64,000 nt of DNA from Lachnospiraceae bacterium (GCA_024403455.1 JAKSRR010000012.1:21997-85996), one strand, 5' to 3'. Shown: positions 7,854-18,030, counted from the first letter of the stretch. Notes: generated by a model from the letters alone, not told the origin. Program-made: numbers and translations.

Positions 7854-9119
7854 ATGCGGGTATTGTGGGTTTGCAATTTCATACCACCGATTTTGGCGCA
7901 GAGTCTTTCTCTAAAAGCAGGAAACAAAGAAGGCTGGGTTACCGGCATGATGAGTACGCTGCTTCGGGAGGAAGAGGTAACTCTTGGTGTGACCTTTCCA
8001 GTAAGCAAGGAAACGAACCTTTCAGGACAGCGGGATGGAATCTTTTACTATGGATTTCACGAAGATAATATGAAGGCTGATGTATATGACCAGAATCTGG
8101 AGGCGGAGCTGGGATATATCTGCGAGAATTTTTCGCCGGATGTGATTCATGTGTTTGGTACCGAGTATCCCCATACATTAGCATTGTTAAAACAAAAAGA
8201 GTGGAGAAAAAGGACGTTGGTACACCTGCAGGGGTTAATGATTCCCTGTACGGAGGTATATGAAGCAGGCCTGCCGAAGGAAGTGGTGGAGCGGGCAACG
8301 TTTCGGGATGTCCTAAAAAGGGATGCTATTTGGCAGCAGAAAGAGAAGTTTCGGGCCAGAGGAAAGAATGAAACAGCAGCCTTAAAGCTTGCTATGTATG
8401 TTGCTGGCAGAACGGAGTTTGACAAGCAGTATGTGGAAAGTGTAAATCCAGATGCTGTGTACTATATGCTGAATGAAACCCTTCGCCCTACCTTCTATGG
8501 ACCGGTCTGGAAGCGGGAAAATGCAGTGAAGCATCGAATCTTCGCATCCCAGGGAAATTATCCGCTGAAAGGGGTTCATTTCCTTCTGGAAGCTATGCCA
8601 ATGATATTACAATCGTATCCAGATGCTACCCTAACCATTGCCGGGGATAAGATCACGGCTTATGGCACACTGAAAGAAAAACTCAAGATTTCGTCCTATG
8701 GAAAGTATTTAAGGGAACTGATTGTGAAGAATCATTTAGAAGAGGCAGTTACCTTTACCGGGAATATCAATGGCAAGAAAATGCTACAAGAATACCTGTC
8801 ATCAGAGGCATTTGTCCTTACCTCTGTTTTGGAGAATTCTCCGAATTCCTTGGGCGAAGCTATGATTCTCGGAATGCCTATTGTCTCAACAAATGTAGGC
8901 GGCGTTCCTTCTTTAGCGGAGGATGAGAAAGAAGTTCTTCTCTGTGAGAAAGAAAATGCACAGGCAATAGCAGATAAAATTCGTATATTATTTGCGAATC
9001 CAGAGGAAGCGGATGAGCGTGGCAGAAATGCCAGAAGCAGGGCCATGCGCACCCATGATGCTATGGCGAATTATAAGATGCTGCACTGGATTTATGAAAG
9101 TATTATGAGTGACTTGTAA
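7854..9119 (+). CDS. Family 4 glycosyltransferase
   Basis: A 421-residue GT-B enzyme. The N-terminal domain opens MRVLWVCNFIPP. The C-terminal nucleotide-sugar-binding Rossmann domain runs from about residue 225 (RIFASQGNYPLKGVHFLLEA) to the end. ENSPNSLGEAMILGMPIVST near residue 327 contains the retaining GT4 E-x7-E motif. AGGAG lies 6 bases before the ATG. It is the last gene before a 90-base AT-rich gap with a probable new promoter. It is expected to extend a lipid-linked glycan at the inner membrane face; the sugar is not predictable. Confidence 0.87.
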   Translation: MRVLWVCNFIPPILAQSLSLKAGNKEGWVTGMMSTLLREEEVTLGVTFPVSKETNLSGQRDGIFYYGFHEDNMKADVYDQNLEAELGYICENFSPDVIHVFGTEYPHTLALLKQKEWRKRTLVHLQGLMIPCTEVYEAGLPKEVVERATFRDVLKRDAIWQQKEKFRARGKNETAALKLAMYVAGRTEFDKQYVESVNPDAVYYMLNETLRPTFYGPVWKRENAVKHRIFASQGNYPLKGVHFLLEAMPMILQSYPDATLTIAGDKITAYGTLKEKLKISSYGKYLRELIVKNHLEEAVTFTGNINGKKMLQEYLSSEAFVLTSVLENSPNSLGEAMILGMPIVSTNVGGVPSLAEDEKEVLLCEKENAQAIADKIRILFANPEEADERGRNARSRAMRTHDAMANYKMLHWIYESIMSDL

Positions 9120-9162
9120 GATGCTTTACGTATAACAAAATATATAAAAACATACAGTTTAG

Positions 9163-9189
9163 TTTACATAATTTTGAATATTATATAAT
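9163..9189 (+). promoter_or_regulatory. Possible promoter before the paired GT4 genes
   Basis: TTTACA (9163-9168) and TATAAT (9184-9189) are separated by only 15 bases inside a strongly AT-rich 90-base gap, 20 bases before the next start codon. The short spacer keeps confidence low. Confidence 0.4.
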
Positions 9190-9209
9190 AAACGTATATA
9201 AGAGGCTTT

Positions 9210-10385
9210 ATGAAAATTGCTTTTATTTCCAATTATCTTACGCCGCATCAGGCACCTTTCTGTGAGACTATGGTGAAACAATTAGGGGATGATTTTTCTT
9301 TTATTGCATCCATGAAAATGGAAGAAGAAAGAAAAAATATGGGCTGGGGGCTAAAACTCCAGGGGCTATCTTATTTTCATGAATATGATGAAGATCCTGA
9401 AAAAGCAGAAAATCTATTGATGGAGGCAGATGTAGCTATCTGTGGAGATGCTCCTTATCGCCTTTTTGAGAAACGGCTAAAAGCTGGCAAACCAACGCTT
9501 CGGTATTACGAGAGGCTTTTTAAGAAAGATTTATGGCGTGTTGTAAATCCTAAGACCCGAATGCGTTATAAAGCGCAGCATGGTGTTTATAAAGATGCAC
9601 CAGTATATTTATTATGCGCTGGTGGATATGTGCCGGATGATTTTGCAAAATTTGGCGCTTATAAAGGGAAGACCATCAAGTGGGGCTATTTCCCTTATTT
9701 TGATAAAACGCCCTTGGCCGAGCTCATGGAGATGAAGCAGCCAGGCTCCATTTTGTGGACGGGAAGAATGCTTTCCTGGAAGCATCCGGAGGAAGCGGTT
9801 TATGCCATGATGCTTCTGAAGGACCATATTGAAGGGATTCATCTAACCATGATTGGGGAAGGCGAGCAGCGTCCTCTTGTTGAGAAATTGATTAAAGAGC
9901 ATGGCTTAGAGGATTGTGTAACGCTTCTTCCGTTTATGAAGCCGAAGGAAGTAAGGGAATATATGAAGAGGAGTGAGATTTATCTCATGACCAGCGATAG
10001 GCAGGAAGGCTGGGGCGCAGTTATGAATGAGGCAATGAACAGTGGATGCGCTGTGGTTGCTTCTCATATGGCTGGGGCAACGCCCTATTTGATTCCGGAC
10101 GATGGATTAAATGGCTATGTCTATTCCTCCAGAGAAATCGGAGAACTCACCAACGCTATCTACGATTTGCTTCTGGAAGGTGATAAAAGAAAGAATATGG
10201 CAGAACGTGCTTATGAAAGTATTGCGGCATACTGGAATGCAGAGGAAGCATCCCTTCGCATGATTGACTTTTGCGAGGGACTCCTGAAAGGAGAGGAACG
10301 CTATTATTCTGGTGGTCCTATGTCTAGAGCAGAAAACTTAAAGATGACAAAACGATTCGAAGGAATGTGGGTGGAAAAGGAATAA
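9210..10385 (+). CDS. Family 4 glycosyltransferase (paralogue A)
   Basis: A 391-residue GT-B enzyme opening MKIAFISNYLTPHQAPFCET. The C-terminal donor domain begins near residue 180 (GSILWTGRMLSWKHPEEAV), and SDRQEGWGAVMNEAMNSG around residue 262 holds the E-x7-E motif. The next gene is clearly a paralogue with the same motifs in the same order, so the pair arose by tandem duplication and may add two similar sugars in sequence. The stop overlaps the next ATG by one base. A cytoplasmic, membrane-associated role in polysaccharide assembly is inferred from context. Confidence 0.86.
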   Translation: MKIAFISNYLTPHQAPFCETMVKQLGDDFSFIASMKMEEERKNMGWGLKLQGLSYFHEYDEDPEKAENLLMEADVAICGDAPYRLFEKRLKAGKPTLRYYERLFKKDLWRVVNPKTRMRYKAQHGVYKDAPVYLLCAGGYVPDDFAKFGAYKGKTIKWGYFPYFDKTPLAELMEMKQPGSILWTGRMLSWKHPEEAVYAMMLLKDHIEGIHLTMIGEGEQRPLVEKLIKEHGLEDCVTLLPFMKPKEVREYMKRSEIYLMTSDRQEGWGAVMNEAMNSGCAVVASHMAGATPYLIPDDGLNGYVYSSREIGELTNAIYDLLLEGDKRKNMAERAYESIAAYWNAEEASLRMIDFCEGLLKGEERYYSGGPMSRAENLKMTKRFEGMWVEKE

Positions 10386-11629
10386 TGGTTGTATTTGTAT
10401 CCAATTATATCAATCATCATCAGCTTCCTTTTTGTAAGGCTATGCTCCAAGAAACCGGTGGCGATTTTGTTTTCGTGGAAACGGAGAAACTTTCAGAGGA
10501 GCGAGCAAAGATGGGGTGGGGCGTAACGGAGCCCCTTTCTTTTGTGAAGCAGTACCAGACAGAGAAGGCGGAGTGCGACAGACTTCTCATGGAAGCAGAG
10601 CATGTTATTTTTGGCGGTGCTGAAGATGAGGAGATGATTCAGCCAAGACTTCTTGCTGGAAAACCAACCATTCGCTATTCGGAAAGATTATATAAAGAGG
10701 GACAGTGGAAGTTTATTTCCCCCAAGGGACTAAAACAAAAGTATCACGATCATGGACGCTTCCGAAAGAACCCGGCATATCTTTTATGTGCAGGCGCATT
10801 TGTGGCAGGGGATTATTCTTTGGTGCGTGCCTATCCTGGGAAAAAGTTTAAATGGGGGTATTTTCCAGAAGTCATCCATTATGACGACCTATGGGCAGAA
10901 AAGCAAAAAAACAGGGAAGCGGTCCTACAGGAATATGGGATTGCGCTATCGAAAGAGCAGCCACTGCTTTTATGGACGGGGCGGCAGATTGATTGGAAGC
11001 ATCCAGAGCAGGTGTTATATCTTGCCAGTATGCTGCGGGATGATGAGGTACCATTTCATTTAATTATGGTAGGAGATGGAGAAGAACACGAGAAACTTCT
11101 GCATTTTGCGGAAAAGGAAAAATTGGAAAAACAGGTTACCTTTCTTCCTTTTATGAAACCAGAAGAAGTGCGAAGGTTAATGTTAGCCGCAGATTTTTAC
11201 TTTATGACCAGTGACGCAAGGGAAGGCTGGGGCGCTGTAGTTAATGAAGCGATGAACAGCGGATGTGTTACGGTAGGCGGAAGTACGGTTGGTGCTGTCC
11301 CCTACCTAATTCATGATCAGATTACAGGGATTGTATATGATGGAAAGAAACCGGACACCATGTCCCTAGTGTTAGTGACTTCCAAGGTGTGGTCGGATGT
11401 AGCTGCCCGTAGAGAGATGGGAGAGAAGGCATATAGGACCATGCGGAAATATTGGAATCCAGAATATGCAGCCAGCGTATTAGTGAAATGGATGAATTCA
11501 GGCTATGAAGAGATTCCAGAGAAAGGACCGTTATCTAGAGCCCCCAGACTGTGGCCAGGGGAAGGATTAGACTACACGAGGCGTCACATGCCGAAAGAAG
11601 AAAGAAGACTTAGAAAGAAAGCATTTTAA
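10385..11629 (+). CDS. Family 4 glycosyltransferase (paralogue B)
   Basis: 414 residues from the ATG at 10385, which overlaps the previous stop (TAATG). An upstream in-frame start at 10367 would lie wholly inside the previous gene and is less likely. FVSNYINHHQLPFCKAM at the N-terminus and SDAREGWGAVVNEAMNSG (E-x7-E) near residue 278 mirror the previous gene. The donor domain starts at LLWTGRQIDWKHPEQVL. It is 23 residues longer than paralogue A, mostly from an insertion before the donor domain (around residues 165-190). It is followed after one base by the ABC exporter gene. Sugar specificity is unknown. Confidence 0.86.
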   Translation: MVVFVSNYINHHQLPFCKAMLQETGGDFVFVETEKLSEERAKMGWGVTEPLSFVKQYQTEKAECDRLLMEAEHVIFGGAEDEEMIQPRLLAGKPTIRYSERLYKEGQWKFISPKGLKQKYHDHGRFRKNPAYLLCAGAFVAGDYSLVRAYPGKKFKWGYFPEVIHYDDLWAEKQKNREAVLQEYGIALSKEQPLLLWTGRQIDWKHPEQVLYLASMLRDDEVPFHLIMVGDGEEHEKLLHFAEKEKLEKQVTFLPFMKPEEVRRLMLAADFYFMTSDAREGWGAVVNEAMNSGCVTVGGSTVGAVPYLIHDQITGIVYDGKKPDTMSLVLVTSKVWSDVAARREMGEKAYRTMRKYWNPEYAASVLVKWMNSGYEEIPEKGPLSRAPRLWPGEGLDYTRRHMPKEERRLRKKAF

Positions 11630-11630
11630 A

Positions 11631-13370
11631 ATGTTTCAGAATTTAAAGAAACTGAAAAAAATCATGAGTAAAAAACAGAAGCGCCATATGACGGGGCTTG
11701 TTGTTATCATGTTTTTTGGCGCTGTTCTAGAAACAGTCAGTGTTTCCCTCATGCTTCCTTTGGTTAGTGCCATTATGCAACCGAGTATTCTGGAGGGGGA
11801 AGGCATCTTTGCAAAGATAGCGGCCTTTCTTCATATCGAAAGCCGAACCACGTTCATCGTGGTTTCCCTGTTGGGACTCATCATCATGTTCATTCTGAAG
11901 GATGTATTTTTGTTCTGGCAGCATAAGCGAATTTATCGATTCGTGTATACCAATCAATTTGATACGGCAGGGAAACTGCTGCAGAACTATGTGCAGAAAG
12001 ATTATGAATACTATTTGCATGCGGACACAGCGGTGATACAGCGCTGCATTACCGTGGATATTGTGCACATGTATGCCATGGTGCTGGCCTATCTGCAGAT
12101 GGCATCAGAATTAATCGTTTTTGTCTGTCTGGGAATTGCCCTGCTTCTGGTAGATCCCTGGATGACACTAGTCTTAGTGGTGCTTTTGGCAGTGACTCTT
12201 CTTATTATTAAGAATGTCATTAAACCTATTATGAATAAAAATGGTCGGGCAAACCAGGACTATGGTGCCAAAATGAACAGCTGGATTAGCCAGACCGTAA
12301 GTAGCATTAAGGAAGTTAAGGTAGGCGGAAAAGAAGCGTATTTTACGAGGGAATATATGCAGTGGGGCGAAGGCTATGTGAAGGCTATGGAGAACTATTG
12401 CATGTTTGCCAATACTCCAAAACTATTCATTGAAGCAGTATGTGTGACAGGAATGCTTCTATATATGATGATTCAGGTGCTTCGAGGCAATGATGTTTCC
12501 GTTATGATTCCGGCCATATCGGCATTTGCGCTGGCTGCTGTAAGACTCATGCCTTCTGCCTCCAGAATTAATAATCAAATCACGCAGATTGCTTTCTGCG
12601 AGCCCTTCTTTAGAAATGTCAGCGACAATCTGCTGAAGGATGTGGAAGCAGGCAGCCAGGATGTAGAACATAATAAAGATGCGGGTGGAAGAATGCCCGT
12701 TAAACAGGAAATTCGACTGGAGAATATTACGTACCGCTATCCGGGAACGGAGAAGGCGGTGCTGAATAATGTATCGCTAACCATTCCGGTTGGGGAGTCC
12801 ATTGGTATCATTGGAGAATCTGGCGCAGGAAAAACGACGTTGGTAGACATTTTGCTTGGCCTATTAAAGCCGGAAGCGGGATGCATCTGTGTAGATGGGG
12901 AAGATATTCAGGGGAATTATCCATCCTTTCTAAAGAATGTGGGATATATCCCGCAGATGATTGGTCTTTTGAACGATGATATAGTTCGGAATGTGGCTTT
13001 TGGGGTACCGAAGGAAGAAACTAGTGAGGAGCAGGTGAAGAAGGCGCTAGAGGAAGCTAGCCTGCTTGCTTTTGTGGAAGGCCTGCCCGGAGGATTACAT
13101 GAAAATATTGGTGAAAGAGGAATCCGGCTGTCAGGTGGACAGCGTCAGAGAATAGGAATTGCAAGGGCACTATATGGAGAACCGGAAGTGCTTATATTAG
13201 ATGAAGCAACTTCTTCTCTCGATGGGGAAACGGAGCGCGCTGTTATGGAAGCGATGAACCATCTGCAGGGAAAGAAAACCATGATTATTATTGCACATCG
13301 CAGGGAAACCTTAGCAAGTTGTGATCATATATATCGTGTTGAACAGGGACAAATTGTGAAAGAAGTGTGA
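11631..13370 (+). CDS. ABC transporter, fused permease-ATPase, probable lipid-linked glycan flippase
   Basis: A 579-residue half-transporter of the exporter type, acting as a homodimer in the cytoplasmic membrane. Six membrane helices occupy about residues 20-310. The ATPase domain follows, with Walker A GESGAGKTTLVD (about 398), signature LSGGQRQRIGIARAL (about 502), Walker B VLILDEATSS (about 522) and switch His in IIAHR. Similarity is to PglK/MsbA-type flippases. As the last gene of the polysaccharide cluster, one base after a glycosyltransferase, it most likely flips the completed lipid-linked oligosaccharide outward. No Wzx or Wzy is visible in the window, though both could lie elsewhere. 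Confidence 0.88.
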   Translation: MFQNLKKLKKIMSKKQKRHMTGLVVIMFFGAVLETVSVSLMLPLVSAIMQPSILEGEGIFAKIAAFLHIESRTTFIVVSLLGLIIMFILKDVFLFWQHKRIYRFVYTNQFDTAGKLLQNYVQKDYEYYLHADTAVIQRCITVDIVHMYAMVLAYLQMASELIVFVCLGIALLLVDPWMTLVLVVLLAVTLLIIKNVIKPIMNKNGRANQDYGAKMNSWISQTVSSIKEVKVGGKEAYFTREYMQWGEGYVKAMENYCMFANTPKLFIEAVCVTGMLLYMMIQVLRGNDVSVMIPAISAFALAAVRLMPSASRINNQITQIAFCEPFFRNVSDNLLKDVEAGSQDVEHNKDAGGRMPVKQEIRLENITYRYPGTEKAVLNNVSLTIPVGESIGIIGESGAGKTTLVDILLGLLKPEAGCICVDGEDIQGNYPSFLKNVGYIPQMIGLLNDDIVRNVAFGVPKEETSEEQVKKALEEASLLAFVEGLPGGLHENIGERGIRLSGGQRQRIGIARALYGEPEVLILDEATSSLDGETERAVMEAMNHLQGKKTMIIIAHRRETLASCDHIYRVEQGQIVKEV

Positions 13371-13417
13371 AAAATAGTCCTATGAGTTAACATAATGAAA
13401 AAAGTGTACAAAAAATA

Positions 13418-13447
13418 TTGTGAAAAAAAGGATTTATGTGGTAAAAT
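13418..13447 (+). promoter_or_regulatory. Possible promoter of the chemoreceptor gene
   Basis: TTGTGA (13418-13423), an 18-base spacer and TAAAAT (13442-13447) lie 54 bases before the chemoreceptor start. A flagellar sigma-D type box was looked for and not found here. Confidence 0.4.
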
Positions 13448-13500
13448 TTTACAAATATGCGCATAAAGGGCGCTATTAACAAAAAGAAGAGAGGTTACCA

Positions 13501-15195
13501 ATGAAAAAGAAGAAAACGTTACCCCTATCGATTGTTATTATTATTGGTTGTTTAATATCCGTAATTTTAACAGAAGTAACAGCCCTCGTTGTTTCTCGCA
13601 TGAAAACTAAGGAAATTGTTGAGGAAGAAGTAGTTAACGAGTTAAAGGCTTCCTGTGAGATGTTAAATGCCTTGGTGGAAAATTTTGAAGGTGAGTTTAA
13701 CTTTGTTGCAAGTGAAGGACAGGCAGGAACGCTCTATAAAGGTGATACCAATTTATCTGAAGTTGAGGTTATGACGAGAGTAAAGAAGACTTCTAATATC
13801 GACTTCACTCTGTTCTATGGTAAGACACGTATCTATTCCACGATCTCCGGTGTTGTTGGAACCGACTGTTCCGATGAAGTAGAGCATAAGTGCTTAAAGG
13901 GTGGTCAGGAATATCCCGCTGTTGGTATTGAAATCGGTGGAGAACCTTATTGTGCATACTATACTCCATTAAGAAATGGAAATGAAATCATTGGTATGGT
14001 ATTTGCTGGTTATCCTATGACCGATGTTAACAAGGAAGTTAACAGCTCTACCATGATTATTTTGGTAGGTGGTATTGTTGTATTAATCGTTATGATTATT
14101 GTCTTTGTCGTTGTTGGTGGAAGGATCTCCAAGAAGGCAAGACTTATCAACATGAGCCTTGCTGATTTAGCAGATGGATATGTAAATATTGAAATTGCTA
14201 ATAATCAGGTTATTGATGAGTTCTCTCAGGTAGCTGACAGCTCCGAAAAACTTCGTCAGAAGTTGTTAGAAATCGTAAAGGAAGTAAAGGAAACTGCAGG
14301 AGACGTAACGACAACCGCAGGCTCCATGACAGAAATTCTTGCACAGTGTAAGGCATCTTCCAACGATATTACCGTTGCTGTAGATGAAATCGCACAGGGT
14401 GCAACTGATATGGCACACAACACTGAGTCTACCGCAAACGATATGGGTGCCATCGGAGATGGTATCAACGCCATTGCTACCGGTACCGATTCTTCCAGAT
14501 CCCTTTCTCAGGAAGTGGATCGTATGGCTAGCGACAGCAAGGAAATGCTTCGTCAGCTGATTAAGGCATCTCAGGAATCTTCCAAGAATGCAGATGCTGT
14601 TGCAGATGGTATTAACAAAATTGCACATGTTATCGAAGATGTACAGCGTGCAACTGCCTTAATCGATGGTATTGCATCCCAGACAAACTTACTTTCCTTA
14701 AATGCTTCTATCGAAGCTGCAAGAGCAGGTGAGGCTGGTAGAGGATTCGCAGTAGTAGCAGAGGAGATCAAGGGATTAGCAGAACAGTCTGCACAGCATG
14801 CTACAGAGATTAACCGCATTGTCAGCGAGGTAACCACGCAGGCAAGCAACAACGCAGAACTTGCATCCTTAATCACTACCTCTATTGCAGAAGAACAGGT
14901 AACCTTAGACAAGGTAGTAGAGAGCTTTGAGAACATGTCTACCCAGTTAGGAACTGCAATCTCCGCAGTCAATGATGTAGATCGTGAAACGGTTGACTTA
15001 AACCAGAGAAAGATGGATGTTTTAGAGGCAGTAAGCAACCTTTCAGCAATCTCTGAAGAGAACGCGGCTTCTACAGAAGAAACTGCAGCTAGTGTTGAAA
15101 TGTTACAGAATAACATTGATCACTGTGCTGATGAAGCAACCAATCTCTCCGAGAAAGCAACCCGCTTAAGTGAGCTTCTGCAGTACTTCCACTAA
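13501..15195 (+). CDS. Methyl-accepting chemotaxis protein
   Basis: A 564-residue chemoreceptor that senses an external ligand and controls the CheA kinase. A membrane helix at residues 8-30 and a second at about 181-205 enclose a 150-residue extracellular sensor, probably single Cache. It contains GKTRIYSTI and [20 protein letters not shown], similar to sCache_3-type double-beta folds. The cytoplasmic coiled coil carries the signalling tip [33 protein letters not shown] around residues 387-420. Glu/Gln-rich heptads typical of methylation sites flank it. A HAMP domain is weak (about 205-255). GAGG lies 6 bases upstream of the ATG. It is monocistronic with its own terminator. The ligand is unknown; its presence implies a motile organism. 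Confidence 0.93.
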   Translation: MKKKKTLPLSIVIIIGCLISVILTEVTALVVSRMKTKEIVEEEVVNELKASCEMLNALVENFEGEFNFVASEGQAGTLYKGDTNLSEVEVMTRVKKTSNIDFTLFYGKTRIYSTISGVVGTDCSDEVEHKCLKGGQEYPAVGIEIGGEPYCAYYTPLRNGNEIIGMVFAGYPMTDVNKEVNSSTMIILVGGIVVLIVMIIVFVVVGGRISKKARLINMSLADLADGYVNIEIANNQVIDEFSQVADSSEKLRQKLLEIVKEVKETAGDVTTTAGSMTEILAQCKASSNDITVAVDEIAQGATDMAHNTESTANDMGAIGDGINAIATGTDSSRSLSQEVDRMASDSKEMLRQLIKASQESSKNADAVADGINKIAHVIEDVQRATALIDGIASQTNLLSLNASIEAARAGEAGRGFAVVAEEIKGLAEQSAQHATEINRIVSEVTTQASNNAELASLITTSIAEEQVTLDKVVESFENMSTQLGTAISAVNDVDRETVDLNQRKMDVLEAVSNLSAISEENAASTEETAASVEMLQNNIDHCADEATNLSEKATRLSELLQYFH

Positions 15196-15217
15196 TTCAT
15201 AAAACAGGGTATATTGA

Positions 15218-15249
15218 AAGCCCCTCGTCCTATGGCGAGGGGCTTTTTT
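15218..15249 (+). terminator. Rho-independent terminator after the chemoreceptor gene
   Basis: A 10-bp perfect stem (15218-15227 with 15236-15245, AAGCCCCTCG/CGAGGGGCTT), an 8-base loop and a T tract. Confidence 0.9.
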
Positions 15250-15321
15250 ATGGTATAATAAAAGGTGTGTGCGCTTATATTTTTAGGAGCGTAAATCTTA
15301 CATACCACAGGGTGAAATATA

Positions 15322-16632
15322 GTGAGTGGAATCGTTCTATTTATTATCTTAATGTTCATCATCGTGCTTGTTGGTGTTTTCAACGAGCGTGTGCTAAAGA
15401 TGCAGGGAGACATTGCCCTGATTCTATTTTCTTTCGTTATTTGTGGCGGGCTTTTTGCCATCAGTCAGATTCCAGGGATGGAGAATTTAAAGGCGAATCT
15501 GAAGGTGATTGGTTCCTTTAACTTTGAAGAGTACCTCATCGATACAGTACTTTGCTTCATGATTTTTGCCGGAGCCAGCAAAGTAAATATGCTAAAGTTT
15601 GGGCAGAATCTTAAGTCCATCAGCCTTTTAGCACTTTTGTCTACCGTGATATCTTCGGTGATGTATGGCCTGCTTTTCTGGGGCGTATCACAGCTCTTAC
15701 CCATCCACATGGATGTTGTTACCTGCATTTTACTTGGATGTATCGTATCTCCCACGGACCCTATTGCAGCTACAGGAATCCTAAGCAAACTTGGACTATC
15801 GAAGAACGTTATGGTTGTTATTGAGAGTGAATCCCTCTTTAACGATGGTACAGGTGTAGCTTTATTCGTTTTCTTTAAGAGCTTAGTGTCTCGCAGCGGC
15901 GGCAGTAACTTTTTGGTGATTATGTTGAAAGAAATTTTTGGTGCCGTGCTGGTGGCAACCGTAGTGTCCGCCATTATGCTTCTTTTATTTAGATTAACCA
16001 GAGAACCAATCAGACAGATTATCATTAGCCTGCTGGCAGTTTCCTTAACCTACATGCTTTGTGAACACTTTGGATTCTCCGGAGTGATTGCTTCCGTTTT
16101 ATGCGGTATGATTTTTGGTACTGCAAGAAGACGGATGGCACCCAGATTAAAGGTAGAAGACCCAGAGAATATGTATGGGGACTTTTGGGAAACATTAGAA
16201 AGCATTTTAAATGCTATTTTATTTGCCATGATTGGAATCACCATTCTGGACTTTGAGATGAGTCCCATCATTTTGTATCTGATTCCTATGGCAATCTGTA
16301 TTGGCTTGATTGGTCGATTTGCGGGTGTATTTACTTCCAGTATGATTATTGGCAATAAAAAGATGCCCGGCGGATATTCCAGAATGGAATTTGTGTCTCT
16401 TATGACTTGGAGTGCGCTACGTGGTGGATTATCTTTAGCGCTTGCTATGAGCACCAGAGAGTTTTTGCCGGAAAATATATATCTGGTAGTGATGAATGTT
16501 GTTTATATTTCCATCTTCTTTACGGTAATCGTGCAGGGATTAACCACAAAGAAGGTGTATACAGTTATTGAGAAAAAGAAAGCAATCAGACTTCGAAATA
16601 GCAGCCGGTGTAATCCCACAGGCAAGCAGTAG
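15322..16632 (+). CDS. Na+/H+ antiporter, CPA1 (NhaP-type)
   Basis: A 436-residue antiporter exchanging cytoplasmic Na+ (or K+) for protons. About twelve membrane segments span residues 3-410. The ion-binding motif SPTDPIAATG near residue 143 and ESESLFNDGTG near residue 167 are the diagnostic CPA1 Asp residues. The GTG start at 15322 is chosen because AGGGTGA lies about 7 bases upstream and the first membrane helix begins immediately. The C-terminal tail is short and basic, with no RCK domain of its own. The next gene encodes a TrkA-like double RCK protein 30 bases away, which may supply nucleotide gating. Confidence 0.9.
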   Translation: MSGIVLFIILMFIIVLVGVFNERVLKMQGDIALILFSFVICGGLFAISQIPGMENLKANLKVIGSFNFEEYLIDTVLCFMIFAGASKVNMLKFGQNLKSISLLALLSTVISSVMYGLLFWGVSQLLPIHMDVVTCILLGCIVSPTDPIAATGILSKLGLSKNVMVVIESESLFNDGTGVALFVFFKSLVSRSGGSNFLVIMLKEIFGAVLVATVVSAIMLLLFRLTREPIRQIIISLLAVSLTYMLCEHFGFSGVIASVLCGMIFGTARRRMAPRLKVEDPENMYGDFWETLESILNAILFAMIGITILDFEMSPIILYLIPMAICIGLIGRFAGVFTSSMIIGNKKMPGGYSRMEFVSLMTWSALRGGLSLALAMSTREFLPENIYLVVMNVVYISIFFTVIVQGLTTKKVYTVIEKKKAIRLRNSSRCNPTGKQ

Positions 16633-16662
16633 AGACAGGGTTTTAGAATAGAGGGCTAGGTA

Positions 16663-18030
16663 ATGAAGATTGTAATTGTTGGATTAACGGTCACTGGAAA
16701 TCATTTGGCAAGCTTATTAGCGGAAGAGCATCATGATGTTACGGTGATTAGCAAAGAAGAAAAAATGTGTAAGAGCATCACAGATCGCTATAGCGTAAAT
16801 GCGGTTTGCGGTAATGCATCTTCTAAGGAGATATTGACCCGTGCCGGTGTTCCTACATCGGATGTTATTGTATGTCTCACAGAATCAGATGAGACCAATC
16901 TACATATTGCCCTAATGGCAAAGAAAATGGGCTGTTCCTATGCGGCGGTTATGCTGATGGACCCTGCTGTATATGCTGAAAGAGAAGAACTTGCAAAAAT
17001 CTATCAGGTGGATTTCTTTGCAAATCCTAGAAATGCTATTGCAGAGGCTATGGTAAGACAGCTAGGTCTTCCTGCGAAGGTCCGGGCTGATGGATATTTT
17101 GAACAGGCCGCAACCATTATTCGTTTCGTCATTGGTGAGGATTCTCCGCTTTGCAAATTGACGGTACAGAAGGCAAAAGAGTTTTTGAATGAGAAAATTC
17201 TAGTGGCGGCTGTATGCCGTAAAGAGCATGTCACTGTACCCCACGGAGAATTTGTTTTAGAAGCAGGAGATGAAATCAGTATCCTGACTGGTAATGATAT
17301 TATCCGAGAAGTGGCTGTAAAACTGAAGTGTCTGCAGAAACCAGTAAAGAAAGTATTTTTGGTTGGCTGTGGCAGCGTGGGTTCCTATCTTGTAGAAAAA
17401 CTGTTAGAAGAGAAAATTGGTGTGACCATTGTGGATGTGGATCACGAAAAATGTATCAAGCTTCGGGAAACCATGCCTCCCTCGGTAGAGGTTAACTATG
17501 TAGAAAGGCTGGATGCAGAGGAACTAAAGGCACTGCAGATTCACAGACATGATGCGGTCGTATTACTGACAGGTGCGGATGACGTCAATCTGGTTATTAC
17601 CATGTTTGCTTGGTCATTATCCGTATCTTCCATATTAACGAAGATCGACATGCCGACCTATGAAACCATTTTTAACAAAGCGAACCTGGCGCTTGCATTC
17701 TCACCAGCATCACTTTGTGGCAATAATTTTGTGACCTTTATCCGCAATGTGGAAGTATACAACGATCAGGGAAATGATATTAATCAGATTTATCCCATCG
17801 CAGGTGGTGCGGCAGAGACCATCGAATTCATTGCCTATGATACATCCAAGGGATTACATACTCCCTTAAAGGATCTGGCAAAGCAGTTCAAGAAGGATGT
17901 TCTGATTGGTGCGATTATTCGTGATAAGAAGTTAATGATTCCAGATGGACAGACAACCATTGAACCAGGGGACAGAGTGATTGTGGTAACCAAAGAAAGG
18001 TTACGAACATTAAATGAGATTTATAAGTAG
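16663..18030 (+). CDS. trkA: TrkA-family RCK protein (K+ transport or antiporter regulator)
   Basis: A 455-residue cytoplasmic protein with two RCK units, each an NAD-binding N domain plus a C domain (about 1-125/140-220 and 228-345/370-455). These proteins gate TrkH/KtrB channels or CPA antiporters by binding NAD(H), ATP or c-di-AMP. The second unit has a canonical GCGSVG motif. The first has GLTVTG, with Thr in place of the middle glycine, so nucleotide binding there may be altered. No trkH gene follows. Its partner in this operon is the upstream NhaP antiporter, only 30 bases away, suggesting antiporter regulation. The name rests on domain architecture. Confidence 0.8.
   Translation: MKIVIVGLTVTGNHLASLLAEEHHDVTVISKEEKMCKSITDRYSVNAVCGNASSKEILTRAGVPTSDVIVCLTESDETNLHIALMAKKMGCSYAAVMLMDPAVYAEREELAKIYQVDFFANPRNAIAEAMVRQLGLPAKVRADGYFEQAATIIRFVIGEDSPLCKLTVQKAKEFLNEKILVAAVCRKEHVTVPHGEFVLEAGDEISILTGNDIIREVAVKLKCLQKPVKKVFLVGCGSVGSYLVEKLLEEKIGVTIVDVDHEKCIKLRETMPPSVEVNYVERLDAEELKALQIHRHDAVVLLTGADDVNLVITMFAWSLSVSSILTKIDMPTYETIFNKANLALAFSPASLCGNNFVTFIRNVEVYNDQGNDINQIYPIAGGAAETIEFIAYDTSKGLHTPLKDLAKQFKKDVLIGAIIRDKKLMIPDGQTTIEPGDRVIVVTKERLRTLNEIYK

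Noticed and set aside
14571-15116. Long minus-strand frame opposite the chemoreceptor signalling domain
   Set aside because: It mirrors a highly conserved coding region, is Ser/Thr/Ala-rich as antisense frames usually are, and has no ribosome binding site.
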